This document shows, piece by piece, positions 36,238-45,178 of a stretch of 64,000 nucleotides of DNA. This DNA comes from Lactobacillus sp. Sy-1. GTDB taxonomy: Bacteria > Bacillota > Bacilli > Lactobacillales > Lactobacillaceae. The position numbers and the translations under genes were made by a program. Under the pieces are notes generated by a model. The model made no database searches and was not told where the DNA came from. It was given only the letters and a program-made list of their open reading frames with translations. Within the stretch, counting starts at the first letter, position 1. Each line of letters starts with the position of its first letter. The DNA lies in assembly GCF_019303535.1 (NCBI RefSeq), contig NZ_JACCIU010000001.1, positions 186,001 through 250,000 of the forward strand, in the 5' to 3' direction.

Positions 36238-37527
36238 CTATTTAACAGCTTTAACGTAACTCTTATTAGAAGTAAAGTGGGTATCATTAGTCCCAAGTGC
36301 AATTGTCTTGGTTCCCTGTTGCTTAAATGATAACACTTCAATCGTAGCACCTTTTTTAAGGTGTTCTACCCGTTTGTTAGTACTATCATAAACATAAATT
36401 CCATTCTTAGCGGTTACCATTAATTTTTTAACCTTCTTGGAAGAATAATAAACCTTAGTATTAATCTTAGGCTTCATTACATTAATGGTCTTCTTTTTAC
36501 TAATCGAATGGGCACTAACTTTTGAACCATTATTAGTAGTACTGTTACTAAAAGCAGTACTAGGGATTGTTGCTGAAGTGGATTTAGCACTACTTGATGA
36601 TAAAGTCGAACTACTCGACTTCAAACTAGCAGCAGAACTAGTGGTAGCAGAACTAGAACTATTAGAAGCAGCACTTGAACTCACGCTAGCACTGCTAGAA
36701 GCTGCACTAACGCTTGAAGAAATTGCTGATGATCCGGCAGAGTTAGCGGATGATGCAGCACTGCTGGAAACGGATGCAGAACTGCTTGCGGTTGAGCTAG
36801 TGGCACCGCTACCGACCCAGAATGATAATGGTTCTCCACCATCTGGAATGACTGATGCATCGATGTTTTGGTTCAATGCCGTACTATGATAACTGTCAGT
36901 AAATTGCCATAATCCGTAAGTATATGATGGGTTTGGTTCACCAGCTCCATAGGAAGCCAACCATAGCGTATCATAATCGTTCTTAGAATCACCAATGGTA
37001 TTACTCATAAAGTAAAGGCCACTGTACAATACAACCGGTCGTGTAGTTAGAGTCCGCATTTTCGCTGCCCATGCCGATGTTGCAGCATCTAAGGTTGCGC
37101 TACTCATCCCATTCGTTTGTTCCAAGTCATTAACATAGAACCGAGCGTTTGGCACCCGATTATAAAGCGTTTGCGCCTCACCCTGAGCTTGTGCAACGGA
37201 GTTATATAGACTGTAGCTATAAACCCCGTATGGAACGTTATACTTATCTAATAACTTCAGATTGTTTTGGTAAACCTTATCAGCATAGTTACTTCCATAC
37301 TGAACTCGAATAATTACAAAACTAGCCTCTGATTTCAACTTTTGAACCTGAGCATCGGTCAGCGTTTTTTGCCATTCTGACAAGTCGTACGCTGGATTCA
37401 TTTGAACAGAAGCTCTTACGGTAGAACTAGGTCGTCCTAATGTCGCAACATTAACGATGCCCAAGGTCACGATTCCAGTTGATAATACTAGTCCTGCTTG
37501 CGTTAGTACATGTCTTATCTTCTTCAT
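36238..37527 (-). CDS. Secreted GH25 lysozyme with Ser-rich linker
   Basis: This 429-residue muramidase cleaves peptidoglycan. Domains in order: signal peptide (residues 1-40, ending near VRAS), GH25 domain (about 45-235) with YDLSEWQ and the acidic pair in FYVNDLEQ, a low-complexity Ser/Ala linker (about 240-325) likely to be glycosylated or to span the wall, and a C-terminal SH3-like wall-binding domain (about 345-429). The antisense 36485-36889 frame is an artefact of the linker. It lies 24 bases after a Ser-rich lipoprotein gene and ends at a terminator. Probably an autolysin for growth or division. Confidence 0.92.
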   Translation of the reverse strand: MKKIRHVLTQAGLVLSTGIVTLGIVNVATLGRPSSTVRASVQMNPAYDLSEWQKTLTDAQVQKLKSEASFVIIRVQYGSNYADKVYQNNLKLLDKYNVPYGVYSYSLYNSVAQAQGEAQTLYNRVPNARFYVNDLEQTNGMSSATLDAATSAWAAKMRTLTTRPVVLYSGLYFMSNTIGDSKNDYDTLWLASYGAGEPNPSYTYGLWQFTDSYHSTALNQNIDASVIPDGGEPLSFWVGSGATSSTASSSASVSSSAASSANSAGSSAISSSVSAASSSASVSSSAASNSSSSATTSSAASLKSSSSTLSSSSAKSTSATIPSTAFSNSTTNNGSKVSAHSISKKKTINVMKPKINTKVYYSSKKVKKLMVTAKNGIYVYDSTNKRVEHLKKGATIEVLSFKQQGTKTIALGTNDTHFTSNKSYVKAVK

Positions 37528-37551
37528 ATATAGGATCCCTTTTTTGCTTAA

Positions 37552-38196
37552 TTACTTAGCGTCAATTGCGGATTGCAATGCAGCTTCTGGAGTACTTCCA
37601 GAAACGGTATGCACAGTCTTACCTTCCTGCCATCTAACAGTAGTTTCGTTAGAGTCAATATCAGCAGATACATGTCCGTATCCTTGTGGAACTGGTAAGG
37701 TATGTGATTGTAGGTAGGCAACCATTTGCTTGGCAGCAGGAGTTGCGGTGTCACTTGTATTTACTTCAGTTCCCCGCACTGATAATGACCAACGCCCCAT
37801 ATTAAAGCTAACAAAAACTTGTCCAGCCCCTGCATCCTTAACTCCGGTAACGCCGCTTCCTAAATCAACGGTTGGTAATCCGGAAGTTGATGCCTTAGTT
37901 TGGTAACCAACCTTTGCCTTCGCAGTAGAATCACTAGCGTAAGTCTTAGAAGATACCTGACTGCTACTTGAATCACTACTACTAGAACTAGCTGATTCAG
38001 TGCTGCTCATGCTACTTGAGCTTTCGGAACTAGAAGAACTTGATGATGCCTTCGAAGATTCACGGCTACTCTTCTTTACAGTTACCGAGTGACTATTTTT
38101 CATTGATGCGTTTTGATTTTCACTGTCTTTACTTCCACAGCCAGCTAATAGCAATCCTAAAATGGCCACTGGAATTAATTTTTGATATGTCTTCAT
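37552..38196 (-). CDS. Lipoprotein with Ser-rich linker, unknown C-terminal domain
   Basis: This 214-residue predicted lipoprotein has a signal peptide ending in LLAGC (Cys20). A Ser-dominated linker runs from about residue 45 to 90. The C-terminal domain of about 105 residues (from TSGLPTVDLGSG to the end) has FVSFNMGRWSLSVRG and a helix at the end; I do not recognise it. It precedes the GH25 lysozyme by 24 bases, so the pair likely works together at the cell wall. The ATG follows CAGGAGGT. Confidence 0.82.
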   Translation of the reverse strand: MKTYQKLIPVAILGLLLAGCGSKDSENQNASMKNSHSVTVKKSSRESSKASSSSSSSESSSSMSSTESASSSSSDSSSSQVSSKTYASDSTAKAKVGYQTKASTSGLPTVDLGSGVTGVKDAGAGQVFVSFNMGRWSLSVRGTEVNTSDTATPAAKQMVAYLQSHTLPVPQGYGHVSADIDSNETTVRWQEGKTVHTVSGSTPEAALQSAIDAK

Positions 38197-38268
38197 TGTT
38201 AAATGTTACCTCCTGAACGGTAAAAGAACTTTGTACTTAGTATACCAAATTGTGTTATAAAATAAACC

Positions 38269-39066
38269 TTAGTCATGATTTTTTAATCTATCGTAACTAA
38301 TTGCAACTAGGTAAAAAGCGCTTTCTATTGCGGCTATAAAGAAACTCACCGGCCAATCTGTAATATAACTGAAATATAAGCCGGCCCAGGTGCCCACCAA
38401 TGAAAAGATAAACGTTAAGAATATCATTCCCCAGACGTTATGCACGAAAAACTTAGCTGCGGATGCTGGAATTGTTAATAGCGCAAAAATCAATAGTGAT
38501 CCCACAATCTGAGCGGTTACACTAACCGTTGAAGCTAATAAAATCAAAAAGATAATGGAAATTGCAGTATCGTAGCCGGCATTAAAGTGCGATCCGGTAC
38601 CATCAAAGGAGTTATATTTCAAACGTCTATAAATCAGTAGAATGGCAATGATGATGATCACACTCAGTGTAATCAACGTCTTCAAGTCGTTAACCCCAAT
38701 TCCAACAATACTACCAAATAATATATTGGTTGCATAACTAGACTGGGTATTGGCTAGTGAGAGAAATAGAATCCCTAACCCAATAAATAACCCCGAAAAC
38801 ACACTGATTGATGATTCACGGCGGCTAACTTTATTTCCAACCGTTCCAATCATTAATGAACTTAAAATGGTAAATATTAACATCCCAATTACTGGAGATG
38901 TCCCAATAAATAGACCAAATGCCGCTCCGGCAAACCCAATTTCAGATAACGTGTGGGTAAAGAATGACGTCCGTCTAGAAACAACGAAAACGCCCATAAA
39001 TCCACATAAAATTGAAATAAAGAAGCTGGCAATGAATCCATACCTCATAAATGCATATTCTAACAC
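38269..39066 (-). CDS. Metal ABC transporter permease (second system)
   Basis: This 265-residue ABC-3 family permease has about eight hydrophobic helices. Family segments are GVFVVSRRTSFFTHTLSEIGFAG and IVGSLLIFALLTIPASAA. It overlaps the ATPase gene by 7 bases and is the last of a three-gene operon (binding protein, ATPase, permease). No terminator is obvious between its stop and the promoter of the lipoprotein downstream. Confidence 0.93.
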   Translation of the reverse strand: MLEYAFMRYGFIASFFISILCGFMGVFVVSRRTSFFTHTLSEIGFAGAAFGLFIGTSPVIGMLIFTILSSLMIGTVGNKVSRRESSISVFSGLFIGLGILFLSLANTQSSYATNILFGSIVGIGVNDLKTLITLSVIIIIAILLIYRRLKYNSFDGTGSHFNAGYDTAISIIFLILLASTVSVTAQIVGSLLIFALLTIPASAAKFFVHNVWGMIFLTFIFSLVGTWAGLYFSYITDWPVSFFIAAIESAFYLVAISYDRLKNHD

Positions 39067-39728
39067 GATGCTTGATCCCCCTTCACTTCGTGCATCACAC
39101 CATGGTGATTTGCAATTTCCAAGTTATAATCCCCAAACCTTCTAATTAATTCGGGATCATGGGTGATAAACATAACTGCCGCTCCAGTGCGCTTGATAAT
39201 ATCAACAACCACTTGTAGTAAGTAGATCCGCGATTCCTTATCCAAACTCGCCGTGGTTTCATCCAAAATCAATAGCTTAGGATCGGTCACTAACGCCTGC
39301 GCCAGGTAAGCGCGTTGCTTTTGGCCACCGGAGGCCCGGCCAAGCGGTTCATTCTCAATTTCGGTTAGTTTAGTCATCTCAAGCACTTTTTGAATTCGGT
39401 TTTTTTCGGACTTTGTTAACCATGGTAAAAAAGAATTTTGCAAGCTCAAGCTCACAAAATCCTTTATTTTAAGTGGATAATCGTCATCCACGTTCCGAAA
39501 TTGGGGAACGTATTGAACTTCATCCGGCCGAACCAAAAAGTGGACTTGTTTTGTTGAATGCCGTTTGCACTTTAACAATGCCTTTACTAGGGTCGTTTTA
39601 CCAACCCCGTTTTCCCCGGTCACACAGGTGAGTGCGCCACCGTAAACGGAAAACGAAAGGTCCTTAATCAAAGTCCGGTCTTCAACTGCAACATTGAGAT
39701 GCTCAACAGTCAACACTTTTGATTTCAA
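39060..39728 (-). CDS. Metal ABC transporter ATP-binding protein (second system)
   Basis: This 222-residue ATPase has Walker A GENGVGKTTL, signature ASGGQKQRAYLAQAL (first residue A rather than the usual L-S) and Walker B LLILDETTASLD. The glutamate-to-threonine change after DE (DETT where many have DEP) is tolerated in relatives. It starts 2 bases after the binding-protein stop and overlaps the permease by 7 bases. Confidence 0.93.
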   Translation of the reverse strand: MKSKVLTVEHLNVAVEDRTLIKDLSFSVYGGALTCVTGENGVGKTTLVKALLKCKRHSTKQVHFLVRPDEVQYVPQFRNVDDDYPLKIKDFVSLSLQNSFLPWLTKSEKNRIQKVLEMTKLTEIENEPLGRASGGQKQRAYLAQALVTDPKLLILDETTASLDKESRIYLLQVVVDIIKRTGAAVMFITHDPELIRRFGDYNLEIANHHGVMHEVKGDQASC

Positions 39729-39730
39729 TA

Positions 39731-40633
39731 TTACTTATTCTCCTTTTGAATTGCCAATAATTGCTTGTATTGAGATGCCATCCATTCTTGGTAATCCATT
39801 CCATCAGGCATTGTTTCAGTAACCTTTAGAACTGGAACCTTATATTGGTTAGCCATCTTAACTAAGTTTTGAACAACCTTGTCACTAGCTTGACTGTTAT
39901 CAACGAAGAACGCAATTTTCTTGTTCTTGATATCATTTTGAATTTCCTTGATATCGGATGGTGATGGGTCGGTTCCCTTTTCAACTGACTTAGCGTAGCC
40001 GTTATCAGCAACTTTGTAACCCATTTCTTGTAATGAGTAATCAAATACGGGTTCACTAACCCCAACTAACTTGTTCTTAGTGTTATTAGCCTTAATTTCA
40101 TCAACCAACTTCATGTTGGAATCAAGGGTCTTAATGTACTTAGCAGCATTCTTTTTAAATTCTGCCTTGTGCTTAGGATCCTTCTTCCCAAACTGAGCGG
40201 CTAGTTCATTCGCTAACTTAGGCATTGTCTTGCTGTTATACCAGATATGCGGATTATCACCAGTTTGCTTGCCCATCAAACTACCAACATTAATAGACTT
40301 TAAATCATCGGATCCATTACTAGTTAGCTTGTTCATCCATGAATCATACCCTAGTCCATTGTAGATAACAAAGTCAGCTCCAGAGACCTGCTTTGCAGTT
40401 TGTGCAGTGGGTTGGAAATCGTGTGGATCAATGGTTGACTTATTGATAATCGACTTAACAGTTCCGTGATTCCCTAGAACTGCACGCGCCGCATCACCAT
40501 AAAAGTCAACCGAGGTCACAACGTGAATCCCCTTACTACTTTCACTCTTAGAGCTACTACAACCAGCTAAAACTAATCCTAAGCTCAGTACTAATCCCAA
40601 GCCTAACAATGATTTCCTAACAAATTTAAACAT
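39731..40633 (-). CDS. Metal-binding lipoprotein of the ZnuA/TroA family (second system)
   Basis: This 300-residue solute-binding lipoprotein has lipobox LVLAGC at the N terminus. Candidate ligands are His in DPHDFQP, His in NPHIWYN and acidic residues in SEPVFDY and VTETMPDG. There is no His-rich loop typical of ZnuA, so zinc or manganese cannot be separated by reading. First gene of its operon. The ATG is 13 bases from AAGGAG, a long spacing; the overlapping GTG would be another possible start. Confidence 0.9.
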   Translation of the reverse strand: MFKFVRKSLLGLGLVLSLGLVLAGCSSSKSESSKGIHVVTSVDFYGDAARAVLGNHGTVKSIINKSTIDPHDFQPTAQTAKQVSGADFVIYNGLGYDSWMNKLTSNGSDDLKSINVGSLMGKQTGDNPHIWYNSKTMPKLANELAAQFGKKDPKHKAEFKKNAAKYIKTLDSNMKLVDEIKANNTKNKLVGVSEPVFDYSLQEMGYKVADNGYAKSVEKGTDPSPSDIKEIQNDIKNKKIAFFVDNSQASDKVVQNLVKMANQYKVPVLKVTETMPDGMDYQEWMASQYKQLLAIQKENK

Positions 40634-40714
40634 TATAAAATGTTCACTCCTTCAATTTTCTATTACCCCCAAAAGCAATAAAAATTGATTTAAGATAAAA
40701 TTTGCTAGATAATC

Positions 40715-40728
40715 TTAACATAGGTTAA
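40715..40728 (-). promoter_or_regulatory. Putative metal-repressor operator
   Basis: A perfect inverted repeat TTAAC-ATAG-GTTAA lies 82 bp upstream of the second metal-binding lipoprotein. The half-site TTAAC is that of AdcR-like zinc regulators, but the spacer is 4 rather than 2 bases. It could instead act on the divergent amidase gene. Confidence 0.4.
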
Positions 40729-40789
40729 AATTACTATAATTAACCAATAATCATTATTCTACTTGAAAATTACAAGGGTGGCAAAGATT

Positions 40790-41671
40790 ATGAATAAAAA
40801 AATTACCTCTTTTCTAATGGCTTCCCCGGGGGTATGGATGGTCCGGCTCATTATTACCGCATGTATTATTGGAATCATCGTGATTGAACTTGGACTCTAC
40901 TTTGCACGTCCACTAGTAACCGCACAATCAGTTAATCTCCGCTCTAATCCGCAGCTATCAGCTAAGTTAGTCAGTCGAATTAACAACGGGACCCGGTTAA
41001 AGGTTATTAAAAAGGATTCCCAGACCGACTGGTGGTACGTAAAAGCCAAGGGACACACTGGTTGGATTGCTTCGTGGCTAATCGATCAACCAAAGTACAA
41101 TGCCAAAACCGCCAGTAACATTTCTGAGGCTACCATCGTTTTAGATCCTGGCCACGGGGGACAGGATACGGGAACCCTTTCCCACTTTGGTAGTGGTGCT
41201 GATAATGAAGAAAAGACCTACACCTTACCGCTAGCCCTTCGGGTTCGCGATTTACTTAAACCAACGTTTGCGCGGGTGATCATGAGTAGAACCACCGATA
41301 AGACCGTGGGATTACAAGCCCGTGCTGATTTATCTAATAACTCAAAGGCTAATTTATTCATGAGTTTTCACTATAACTCATCTAACGTTGCTAACGACGC
41401 AACTGGATTCCAAGTCTTTAAGTATCACCATAACGCGGATTCCTTTGCTGGAATTTTGAATAATAGTTTTAGCAATTTACCATTAACTAACCGGGGAATT
41501 GACTTCGGTAACTACCTGGTATTGAGGAATAACACCCGCCCAGCAGTACTAATTGAAATGGGCTTTATGGATAATTCCAGGGACCTCCAATACATCCGCA
41601 GCGCTGATTATCGCAATACAGTTGCTAACGACGTGGTAAAATCAATGAAACAATATTTTGATGCGGAGTGA
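40790..41671 (+). CDS. N-acetylmuramoyl-L-alanine amidase with SH3 domain
   Basis: This 293-residue membrane-anchored amidase cuts the glycan-peptide bond of peptidoglycan. The ATG at 40790 (MNKKITSFLMASPG) follows AAGGGTGG; the TTG at 40763 lacks a site. One membrane helix lies at about residues 17-38. A bacterial SH3 domain follows (about 45-100, SVNLRSNPQLSAKLV), then Amidase_3 with zinc residues in VLDPGHGGQDTG, DNEEKTY and FMSFHYN and the catalytic Glu in VLIEMGFMDN. An acetyltransferase gene follows 3 bases after the stop. Confidence 0.92.
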   Translation: MNKKITSFLMASPGVWMVRLIITACIIGIIVIELGLYFARPLVTAQSVNLRSNPQLSAKLVSRINNGTRLKVIKKDSQTDWWYVKAKGHTGWIASWLIDQPKYNAKTASNISEATIVLDPGHGGQDTGTLSHFGSGADNEEKTYTLPLALRVRDLLKPTFARVIMSRTTDKTVGLQARADLSNNSKANLFMSFHYNSSNVANDATGFQVFKYHHNADSFAGILNNSFSNLPLTNRGIDFGNYLVLRNNTRPAVLIEMGFMDNSRDLQYIRSADYRNTVANDVVKSMKQYFDAE

Positions 41672-41674
41672 TAA

Positions 41675-42223
41675 ATGATGATGAATCTATGTACGTTTAA
41701 TTTAAATGAAGCGGAAGTTAAGTTAGTAATGCCCGAGGAACGATTTGCAGAATCGATTTACAGACTGATTGACCAAGACCGTGAATCGCTAGCCCGCTTT
41801 TTACCATGGGCAAATGCAATCAACAGTCCTGAAGATGAGCTGCACTTCATCCAGTCTGCCCGACAACAATTTGTGGATTATAAACTTCTTTTATTTGTGA
41901 TCACTTATAACGACGAACCTGTAGGAATGATTGATCTACATAAAATTGATTTTGATAACCGCTCTGCTGAGGTTGGCTACTGGTTAGCTAGTCATGTCCA
42001 GGGGCAAGGAATCATGACAAACGCATTGAAGCAAATGATTATTAACATTCAACCAGAACTCCAGCTGCATAAAATCACGGTTCTCGCTGACGTTGATAAC
42101 CTTGCGAGTCGTTCGATTCCCCAAAGACTAGGTTTTACCCACGAGGCCGTTCTGAGGGACGCTATTTTTTCTAACGGTCAATATCACGATGCTGATACTT
42201 ACATTCGTCTATTCAATAATTAA
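41675..42223 (+). CDS. GNAT acetyltransferase (RimJ/RimL-like)
   Basis: This 182-residue N-acetyltransferase contains the acetyl-CoA loop region GYWLASHVQGQGIMTNALKQM and the C-terminal segment NLASRSIPQRLGFTHEAVLRDAIFSNGQYHD, close to RimL-type protein acetyltransferases. It is coupled to the amidase gene (3-base gap, GGAG before the start). Its target is unknown. Confidence 0.9.
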   Translation: MMMNLCTFNLNEAEVKLVMPEERFAESIYRLIDQDRESLARFLPWANAINSPEDELHFIQSARQQFVDYKLLLFVITYNDEPVGMIDLHKIDFDNRSAEVGYWLASHVQGQGIMTNALKQMIINIQPELQLHKITVLADVDNLASRSIPQRLGFTHEAVLRDAIFSNGQYHDADTYIRLFNN

Positions 42224-42239
42224 GAACGATCATAATTAA

Positions 42240-42269
42240 TTTACTATTCACTTTGAAATAATATATAAT
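42240..42269 (+). promoter_or_regulatory. Promoter of the sugar uptake gene
   Basis: TTTACT (42240-42245) and the consensus TATAAT (42264-42269) are 18 bases apart, 45 bp before the start codon of the next gene. Confidence 0.6.
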
Positions 42270-42314
42270 TAAAGCGTTAGTATATTTTCAAATTTAATAT
42301 AAGGAAGGGTTTAT

Positions 42315-43184
42315 ATGCCAATTTTGATTGGAATTTTGCCAGCGCTTTTGTGGGGGATTGGTCCGCTAATCGCCACTAAAGCTGGTGGCCGCCCAATCGA
42401 TCAACTTATGGGGACCGTTTATGGTCAAGTAGCCGTTGGGCTAGTGCTCTACATCATTTTTAGACCCGAGCTGACGCTAAGTGGATTCATTTGGTGTTTT
42501 GCTGGGGGAGCACTTTGGTCGATTGCGCAATTAATGCAGTTCGCTGCATTTACGAAGATGAACGTCTCAACCGCAATGCCAATTTCAACCGGGCTTCAAT
42601 TAGTTGAAATTCCGTTAATCGGGGTAATTGTATGGGGCGAATGGGGCTCAGCAACAGCTAAGCTAATTGGTTTCATTAGTATCTTGGTATTGATTGTTGG
42701 GATTACGCTTACCAGTATTCAAGATGGTAGTGTTGAACGCCCTAAGATGGATTATAAATCTGGATTAACCCTCTTGATCGTAGGTTCACTTGGCTACACA
42801 GCCTGTTCAGTGTTCCCACGGGTGCCAAATGCATCCGGGTTATCTAGCTTGTTCCCACAAACCCTTGGAATGTTCTTTGGTGGAGTTGTGCTAGGCTTAT
42901 TCTTACAAACTAAGGATCACAAGCCACTATTCTTTACCAAGCCAGCATTCAAGAGTACTACCATTGGGATTACCGGTGGATTTGGGGTGCTTGCATACTT
43001 AACTTCATTGAAGTTAAACGGAGTGGCAACTGCCTTCCCACTAACTCAATTGAACGTTATTATTTCTACATTAGGTGGAATCATTATTCTTCATGAACAT
43101 AAGAATAAAAAGGAACTTACGTTTACCATTATCGGATTACTGCTGGTAATTGGAAGTGCGTTTATGATTAGCCGCTTAGAGTAA
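42315..43184 (+). CDS. GRP-family sugar uptake protein (GlcU/RbsU-like)
   Basis: This 289-residue proton-coupled sugar transporter has ten hydrophobic helices. Typical family segments are ILPALLWGIGPLIATKAGG at the N terminus, FAGGALWSIAQLMQFAAF and VATAFPLTQLNVIISTLGGI. In lactobacilli these proteins carry glucose or ribose. The substrate is not decided by sequence. The ATG follows AAGGAAGGG. Monocistronic with its own terminator. PTS-independent glucose entry would suit a heterofermenter. Confidence 0.9.
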   Translation: MPILIGILPALLWGIGPLIATKAGGRPIDQLMGTVYGQVAVGLVLYIIFRPELTLSGFIWCFAGGALWSIAQLMQFAAFTKMNVSTAMPISTGLQLVEIPLIGVIVWGEWGSATAKLIGFISILVLIVGITLTSIQDGSVERPKMDYKSGLTLLIVGSLGYTACSVFPRVPNASGLSSLFPQTLGMFFGGVVLGLFLQTKDHKPLFFTKPAFKSTTIGITGGFGVLAYLTSLKLNGVATAFPLTQLNVIISTLGGIIILHEHKNKKELTFTIIGLLLVIGSAFMISRLE

Positions 43185-43186
43185 TT

Positions 43187-43222
43187 AAAAATTGCTATGC
43201 CAACCAGGGCATAGCAATTTTT
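43187..43222. terminator. Bidirectional terminator
   Basis: A 15-bp stem AAAAATTGCTATGCC (43187-43201) with 43208-43222 lies between the convergent sugar transporter and ASCH genes. Confidence 0.9.
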
Positions 43223-43678
43223 TTATTTATAAACGACCTTGAAAATTTCACAAAGGCATGGGACTTGTTCGTTAAATTGACGCCCTTCTTCAGCGTATTC
43301 GTGTTGGAAGAAATTGATATGCGCTTTCCGCCAACTTTTAAGGGAGCGATCTCCCTCACCATCATGGTAAGCATGTTCTGCTGAAACTTGATTAAACGGA
43401 ACCGTTTCAACTAATTCTGTTTTGGTAACACAAACTGGTGAACCTGAGCCGTCCAAAATGATGTTGTAGTCGCCCACTTTAGGCACAACTTCATCTGGTT
43501 CGTAGAGGCCTACCGCAGATGAATTAGCAGTTTTAACCCCACTAGCAATTAAGGCTGCTAGTTCGTCACTCTTCTTTTTACTATCCCCGTATTCAGAAAC
43601 ATCGAAATATTTAACCCCGGTTAGTCCAGTGGCGGATGCAAATTGACGCCAGTAATGTTCAATTTTTTCAGTTATCAT
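43223..43678 (-). CDS. ASCH-domain protein
   Basis: This 151-residue ASCH-domain protein belongs to the PUA-like RNA-binding superfamily. Motifs include LIASGVKTANSSAVGLYEPDE (the GxKxxT-like ASCH signature), VGDYNIILDGSGSPVCVTKTELVETVPFNQV and the ending SWRKAHINFFQHEY. Some relatives cleave N4-acetylcytidine or act on RNA; the exact role here is unknown. The ATG is preceded by AAAGGGGGA. Monocistronic. Confidence 0.88.
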   Translation of the reverse strand: MITEKIEHYWRQFASATGLTGVKYFDVSEYGDSKKKSDELAALIASGVKTANSSAVGLYEPDEVVPKVGDYNIILDGSGSPVCVTKTELVETVPFNQVSAEHAYHDGEGDRSLKSWRKAHINFFQHEYAEEGRQFNEQVPCLCEIFKVVYK

Positions 43679-43719
43679 ATCAATTCCCCCTTTGATTATT
43701 TTTAGTTATTATATTACCA

Positions 43720-43755
43720 AAAGATGCCATCAGGAAGGCTCCTGATGGCATCTTT
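43720..43755 (-). terminator. Terminator after the MFS gene
   Basis: A perfect 16-bp stem AAAGATGCCATCAGGA (43720-43735) with 43740-43755 lies 45 bases after the MFS stop. The intervening 43756-43799 bases contain repeated TTAATTGA units but nothing else. Confidence 0.85.
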
Positions 43756-43799
43756 AGTTGATGTTAATTGATTTAATTGTTACTTAATTGACTTAATCC

Positions 43800-45032
43800 T
43801 TACTTAACAATGTCCTCGTGAAACGTCTTGAGGGCTGGAATGGAGAGCATTGTAACCAGACTAATTAGGTATAGCACTGATAAGCTTGCCATCACCACCG
43901 TTAGTGAGTAATGTTCCATCATCATCCCGATTACCATTGGTGAAAAACCACCGATGGCCCGACCAACACTCATGATCATGTTGTTAGCGGTTGCCCGAAT
44001 CTTAGTTGGGTAGAGCCGGCTAATAATCGCTCCGTAGCCCCCATACATCCCGTTAGAAAAGAATCCAACCACCGTGCTGGCCAATAGCAATGTCCAGGCG
44101 TTAAACGCAAAGATGATTGCATAAACTGAGATTGCAGCCACAAATAAGAAGATTCCGAACGCCCTTCTAGGCCCGAAGAAATCCATGATGGTTCCAAAGG
44201 TCAGCATTCCAAGGCTCATCCCAATGATTGTAACAATCATCCAAGTGGAAGAACCGGAAACGCTTAAGCCGAGTTGCTTTTGCATAATTGATGGTAACCA
44301 GTTCATCAATCCGAAGTATCCAGAAATTTGAACAATTACCATTACGATTAGTGCTAGAGTTTGGTATGCCAACTTAGGAGTAGCAAATAATTCTTTAATT
44401 GAAACCTTTGGTTGGGCATCAGTTGACTGCATTTCGGATTCAAATTCAGGGGTTTCCTTAAGGTTTCTACGCACAAAGTAGGCGAAGATGATTGGAACCA
44501 ACCCGACTAAAAACAATGCGTGCCAACCGAAGTTAGGTAGTACCCAGGCTGCAACCAACGCTGCAACAATTGCACCGATTTGACCACCGATGGCAGCAAT
44601 CGAAGTCCACTTAGCAATCTTTCCGTGCCGGAAGTTTTCGGCAATCAACGTTACTCCCGCACCGTATTCACCACCAGCCCCAATTCCGGCAATGAACCGA
44701 AACAAGAACACTAGGTAAATATTATTCGCGAAGTACATCGCAGCGGTTGCAACCGCGAAAATTAACACGGTATGGGAGAAAATCTTAACGCGCCCATACT
44801 TATCTGCCAGAATCCCGAAAAAAATCCCGCCCAGTAACATTCCTAAATTAGTAACTGACGATATAAATCCAGCTGCCCCGGCACTAATGTGCAGGTCCGC
44901 AATGATTGAAGTTAAAGCAAAGGAGAGGAACATGACATCCATGTTTTCCAATCCAAACCCAGCAGTGCTGGATGCAAGCGTCAATTTCTGATTCGTTGTT
45001 AATGAACGAGATTCATCTTTAAGTATTTCCAT
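43800..45032 (-). CDS. MFS transporter (sugar/aromatic acid porter-like)
   Basis: This 410-residue major facilitator protein has twelve hydrophobic helices. The loop motif GILADKYGRVKIF and FIAGIGAGGEYGAGVTLIAE fit the group that includes sugar and aromatic-acid proton symporters. The second-half motif GTIMDFFGPRRAF is also present. Substrate unknown. It is monocistronic; the ATG follows GGAGGATTAAT. About 145 bp upstream hold only AT-rich sequence before the next gene. Confidence 0.88.
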   Translation of the reverse strand: MEILKDESRSLTTNQKLTLASSTAGFGLENMDVMFLSFALTSIIADLHISAGAAGFISSVTNLGMLLGGIFFGILADKYGRVKIFSHTVLIFAVATAAMYFANNIYLVFLFRFIAGIGAGGEYGAGVTLIAENFRHGKIAKWTSIAAIGGQIGAIVAALVAAWVLPNFGWHALFLVGLVPIIFAYFVRRNLKETPEFESEMQSTDAQPKVSIKELFATPKLAYQTLALIVMVIVQISGYFGLMNWLPSIMQKQLGLSVSGSSTWMIVTIIGMSLGMLTFGTIMDFFGPRRAFGIFLFVAAISVYAIIFAFNAWTLLLASTVVGFFSNGMYGGYGAIISRLYPTKIRATANNMIMSVGRAIGGFSPMVIGMMMEHYSLTVVMASLSVLYLISLVTMLSIPALKTFHEDIVK

Positions 45033-45178
45033 ATTAAATTAATCCTCCAAATTGGTGCTCACGGGCACCTTTTATTTCTCGGTTTTCTGCGAGATATTAA
45101 ATTCTTACTTATTCTTACACAGAAATTTTCAAATTGCAAATTAATTTGCAATTCCTCATTAATTATAATTAACGGCCA

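Noticed and set aside
36485-36889. 134-codon open frame opposite the GH25 gene
   Set aside because: It is the complement of the Ser-rich linker; its Leu/Glu/Ala-rich product is a by-product of repeated serine codons.
43756-43799. Short TTAATTGA-type repeats near the MFS gene end
   Set aside because: Only a few imperfect units in AT-rich DNA; no CRISPR-like or mobile-element structure.
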